A program made the position numbers and the translations under genes. This document shows positions 35,484 to 38,289 of a stretch of DNA of 38,289 nt, piece after piece. The first letter of the stretch is position 1. Each line of letters begins with the position of its first letter. The DNA comes from Candidatus Omnitrophota bacterium (GTDB taxonomy: Bacteria; Omnitrophota; Gorgyraeia; Gygaellales; Profunditerraquicolaceae). Location: the NCBI GenBank assembly GCA_023819035.1, contig JAMWCL010000007.1, forward strand, positions 1 to 38,289. Reading direction: 5' to 3'. The notes under the pieces are model-generated. The model was not told the DNA's origin and did no database searches. It was given only the letters and a program-made list of their open reading frames with translations.

Positions 35484-36602
35484 TTAAGATAAGCCTAAAA
35501 CTAATCTCGCGATATCTATACTTGCCTGAGGTTTGCTTATGCGTTCCGCTGACTGTCGCATTAGATTTAGCTTTTCTTTATCTTCAAGAAGATTCTCTAT
35601 CAGAAGATTTATCCTTTTAGGATCCTCTGCTTTAATGGCTGCTTTTTTCTCAATAAGATATTGGGTATTATTTGCCTCTTGACCGGGTAGAGGTTTTACA
35701 ATTACCATAGGAAGCTTTTTTGCCAGTGCCTCAGCAGTAGTAATTCCGCCTGGCTTGGTGATGATTATCTCTGAGATACTCATTAATTCATGAATATTAT
35801 TTATGTATCCAAAGGCAAGTATCCTTTGCTTATATTTTTTAGAATTTTTATTTAAAGACCGGTAAAGTTTCTTATTAGAGCCCGTAACCACAATTTCCTG
35901 GATATCTCTTTTTAGCTTTTCTAAAGAATTAATTACTGTTTTTATTGGTCCTAAGCCTTGGCCACCACCCATTATAAGAATAATGGGTAGATTAGGGTCA
36001 AGATCAAGTTTTTTAATAATCGCTTGTTTATCCTGAGGTTCATTAAATATGGGGTCAAAAGGAATACCAAATGGTTTTATCTTTTCTAAAGGCACACCTT
36101 TTCGGTTTAAACGGTGGGAAATCTCTTCAGAAGGAGTAATATAGTAATCTACCGTATCATAAATCCAATAGGAATGCGGTACATAGTCAGTTAATACCCC
36201 CACTAAAGGGATATCGGCATTATAGGTTTCTTTAAAATCCGCTACCATCCCGCAGGGAAATGCCTGGGTACATACAACCGCATCGGGTTTAAATCTTTCA
36301 AAGAGCTCCTTTAATTTTGGGGAGTTAAACTGATGAATTACCTTTTTAAATCTTTCGACCCTTTTTTTTATTTTAATATTATCATAAAGATAACCCCACA
36401 CCTTAGGAGTTCTTTTTACTATCCCAATATAAAGGCAGTTGACGATCTTCTCTGAGATGGGATTGGTATAATTAAAGGCATTGATGTTAAGAATCCGGGT
36501 TTGGGGAGCAATTAGTTTTATTGCCTTTTCAATAGCTAAGGTGGCGCTGTGATGACCGGAGATTTCTGAGATATACATTAGAATGACATGTTTTATAGAC
36601 AT
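35484..36602 (-). CDS. MGDG synthase/UgtP-like diacylglycerol glycosyltransferase (GT28)
   Basis: SEISGHHSATLAIEKAI, TDYVPHSYW, GGGQGLGPIK, TKPGGITTAEALAKKLPMVIVKPLPGQEANN. Confidence 0.88.
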   Translation of the reverse strand: MSIKHVILMYISEISGHHSATLAIEKAIKLIAPQTRILNINAFNYTNPISEKIVNCLYIGIVKRTPKVWGYLYDNIKIKKRVERFKKVIHQFNSPKLKELFERFKPDAVVCTQAFPCGMVADFKETYNADIPLVGVLTDYVPHSYWIYDTVDYYITPSEEISHRLNRKGVPLEKIKPFGIPFDPIFNEPQDKQAIIKKLDLDPNLPIILIMGGGQGLGPIKTVINSLEKLKRDIQEIVVTGSNKKLYRSLNKNSKKYKQRILAFGYINNIHELMSISEIIITKPGGITTAEALAKKLPMVIVKPLPGQEANNTQYLIEKKAAIKAEDPKRINLLIENLLEDKEKLNLMRQSAERISKPQASIDIARLVLGLS

Positions 36603-36604
36603 CT

Positions 36605-37768
36605 TTAAATGAGCCCTTCCTGATAAAGTTCAACTAAGACCTCCACTAATTCAGTGGAGAACTGTTTACCGCTTAAACTTTTAATTTCCTCTATGGCTTT
36701 TTGTTTAGGCAGGGCGGTGCGATATGGACGGTCAGTAATCATGGCATCAAAGGCATCCGCGATGGAAATTATAGAAGCAATAAGAGGAATACTCTCTCCT
36801 TTCAGGCCTTCGGGATAGCCGGTTCCATCATATCTTTCATGATGATATTTTACCCCTAAAATCTCCTTTTTAAGCTCTTTTATCGGTTGAAGGATATTTA
36901 CACCTACTAGGGTATGTTGTTGCATAAACCTTCTTTCCTCTTCATTTAAGGGACCGTTCTTATTCAATATCGATTCAGGGATTCCAATCTTTCCAATATC
37001 ATGAAGTAAACTGGCAACGCGCAGACTGGCCAAGAACTCATCATCTATAGTTTTCTTATTCTTTAAAGCAAGCCTTTTGGCAATCTTAAGACAGAGATCA
37101 GTAACGCGTTCAGTATGATTCCCGGTATAATGGTCTTTGGCTTCAATGGCAGTGGCTAAGGCAATGATGGTATTAATAAAGAGGCGTTTTCTTCTTTCAA
37201 GTTCTTCTTCTAAGTCCTTAAAGAGTTGAGCATTTCTTATTGCCATGGCTACATCAGAGGCGAGTGCAGAAAAGAAGTCAAGTTCCTCATGTTTGAACTC
37301 TTCGCCACTGATTTTGTTTCCTAAGATTAAAATCCCTAATAGCTCATCTCTAAAATAACTCGGAATACAGGCAACTGCCTCAAGTATCTCCATTTGATAT
37401 AGATTTTGCTTTAAAAATTCTCTGGTATCTTCGGGAATCTCTTTTTCTAATAAATTTTTTATATCTGCTTTAATCATCACATTATTATTAAATAAATTTT
37501 TATCATAATCTTCTCTAAAAAAACGAATCAAGGGATTATCCGCATCAATGCGGGCGAAACCCGCAGGGATCTTTAAACCCGTTTTACCGCGTGAGACCGT
37601 CAATATATAGTTATCCTGCTGACGATTATGTAAGAGTATTCCTGCATGAGTTACGCGCACCTTCTGGACAATCATACGCACAATCATCTTAATTAAGATA
37701 TCTGGATTATGCACCAGGATCATGGTTCTGGCAGCTGACTCTAATTCTTTTTTATAATCAATACTCAT
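36605..37768 (-). CDS. GAF plus HD-GYP domain protein (candidate c-di-GMP phosphodiesterase)
   Basis: NHTERVTDLCLKIAKRL, LLHDIGKIGIPESILNK, KYHHERYDGTGYPEGLKGESIPL, DRPYR. Confidence 0.92.
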   Translation of the reverse strand: MSIDYKKELESAARTMILVHNPDILIKMIVRMIVQKVRVTHAGILLHNRQQDNYILTVSRGKTGLKIPAGFARIDADNPLIRFFREDYDKNLFNNNVMIKADIKNLLEKEIPEDTREFLKQNLYQMEILEAVACIPSYFRDELLGILILGNKISGEEFKHEELDFFSALASDVAMAIRNAQLFKDLEEELERRKRLFINTIIALATAIEAKDHYTGNHTERVTDLCLKIAKRLALKNKKTIDDEFLASLRVASLLHDIGKIGIPESILNKNGPLNEEERRFMQQHTLVGVNILQPIKELKKEILGVKYHHERYDGTGYPEGLKGESIPLIASIISIADAFDAMITDRPYRTALPKQKAIEEIKSLSGKQFSTELVEVLVELYQEGLI

Positions 37769-37775
37769 TCTTCTT

Positions 37776-38147
37776 TTATCTTATGCTTTTTAAGGTTTCT
37801 ATTACTGTTTTCTCTAATTCATCTAATTTTAAGGGTTTATGTATATAGGCTAAAACACCAAGCTCTTTGCATTTAGCCAAGGATTTATCCTCTTCAGGAT
37901 TTTTACCTGTCACCATAATAACTTTTAATTCTTTATCTTTTTCTCTAATCCTTCCTAAAGTCTCAATCCCATCTAAATTAGGCATGCGGATATCTAAAAG
38001 GACCAAATCCGGCCTGTCCTTCTCAATTATCCTTAAGGCTTCATATCCATCGCAGGCAGTAACAACCTCAAGATTGCGCTTACGGAAGAAATTTGCTGCG
38101 AATTCTCTTACATCCAGTTCATCATCAACAATCAATATCTTTGGCAT
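37776..38147 (-). CDS. response regulator receiver domain protein
   Basis: ILIVDDELDVREFAANFF, DLVLLDIRMPNLDGIE, IMVTGK, AYIHKPLKL. Confidence 0.95.
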   Translation of the reverse strand: MPKILIVDDELDVREFAANFFRKRNLEVVTACDGYEALRIIEKDRPDLVLLDIRMPNLDGIETLGRIREKDKELKVIMVTGKNPEEDKSLAKCKELGVLAYIHKPLKLDELEKTVIETLKSIR

Positions 38148-38163
38148 ATTTTACTTCCCCTTT

Positions 38164-38289
38164 TTATCTTGCAATGGGTAATTCTAAGATAAAGCTTGTG
38201 CCTACCATATAGGTTGACTGGAAATCAAGCTTGCCTTTATGTAATTCAGTAATAATCCGTTTAACCACATATAACCCTAAGCCCGTTCC
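38164..38289 (-). CDS. histidine kinase, C-terminal fragment cut by window edge
   Basis: GTGLGLYVVKRIITELHKGKLDFQSTYMVGTSFILELPIAR: G2 box of HATPase_c and kinase C-terminus. Confidence 0.85.
   Translation of the reverse strand, partial: GTGLGLYVVKRIITELHKGKLDFQSTYMVGTSFILELPIAR

Noticed and set aside
33017-38181. Plus-strand ORFs 33017-33307, 34058-34318, 35423-35620, 37867-38181 and minus ORF 34233-34430
   Set aside because: Overlap conserved minus-strand genes with no recognisable domains
1-38289. CRISPR arrays, transposases, integrases, prophage
   Set aside because: No regularly spaced repeats or mobile-element proteins seen in the window

Overview
AT-rich bacterial chromosomal window, densely coded. 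Gene content resembles Omnitrophota or another PVC-superphylum lineage; this is an inference, resting partly on a gene resembling the PVC 'small basic protein' family. No rRNA, CRISPR array, transposase or prophage was seen. The left two thirds (+ strand) is mostly housekeeping: TonB-like, rpsU, MEMO-like, aroQ, pepQ, efp, accBC, pfkA, gmhA, the hldE C-terminal domain, ThiD2-like, thiC, tRNA-Gly(CCC), an NlpD-like LysM/M23 protein, an AAA ATPase, HIT, dgt, HD-GYP, SPOR, SH3b, M50, aroB, two PilZ genes, SagB-like, M48, acyl-CoA ligase and radical SAM. The right third (- strand) has DUF134, a Lys-rich EF-Tu-domain-2-like protein, a ParA ATPase with a C-terminal AMPK-type glycogen-binding domain, a membrane-anchored beta-sandwich protein, a GH57 glycosidase, a porin, cobO, pcm, glycolipid/lipid A type transferases, and a histidine kinase/response regulator/HD-GYP set. 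The strongest candidate for a new system is the GH57 / membrane beta-sandwich / ParA-CBM48 / Lys-rich cluster (27133-30817). It suggests ParA-type positioning or sensing of alpha-glucan (glycogen) granules. Other notable points: thiC's stop codon lies inside the tRNA-Gly gene, a hairpin sits directly before the GH57 start codon, there is a probable leaderless promoter, a PilZ / Zn-ribbon / PilZ microcluster, and a PFK with PPi-type residues. Three small genes missing from the ORF track (rpsU, Trm112-like, Zn-ribbon) were found by reading the sequence.
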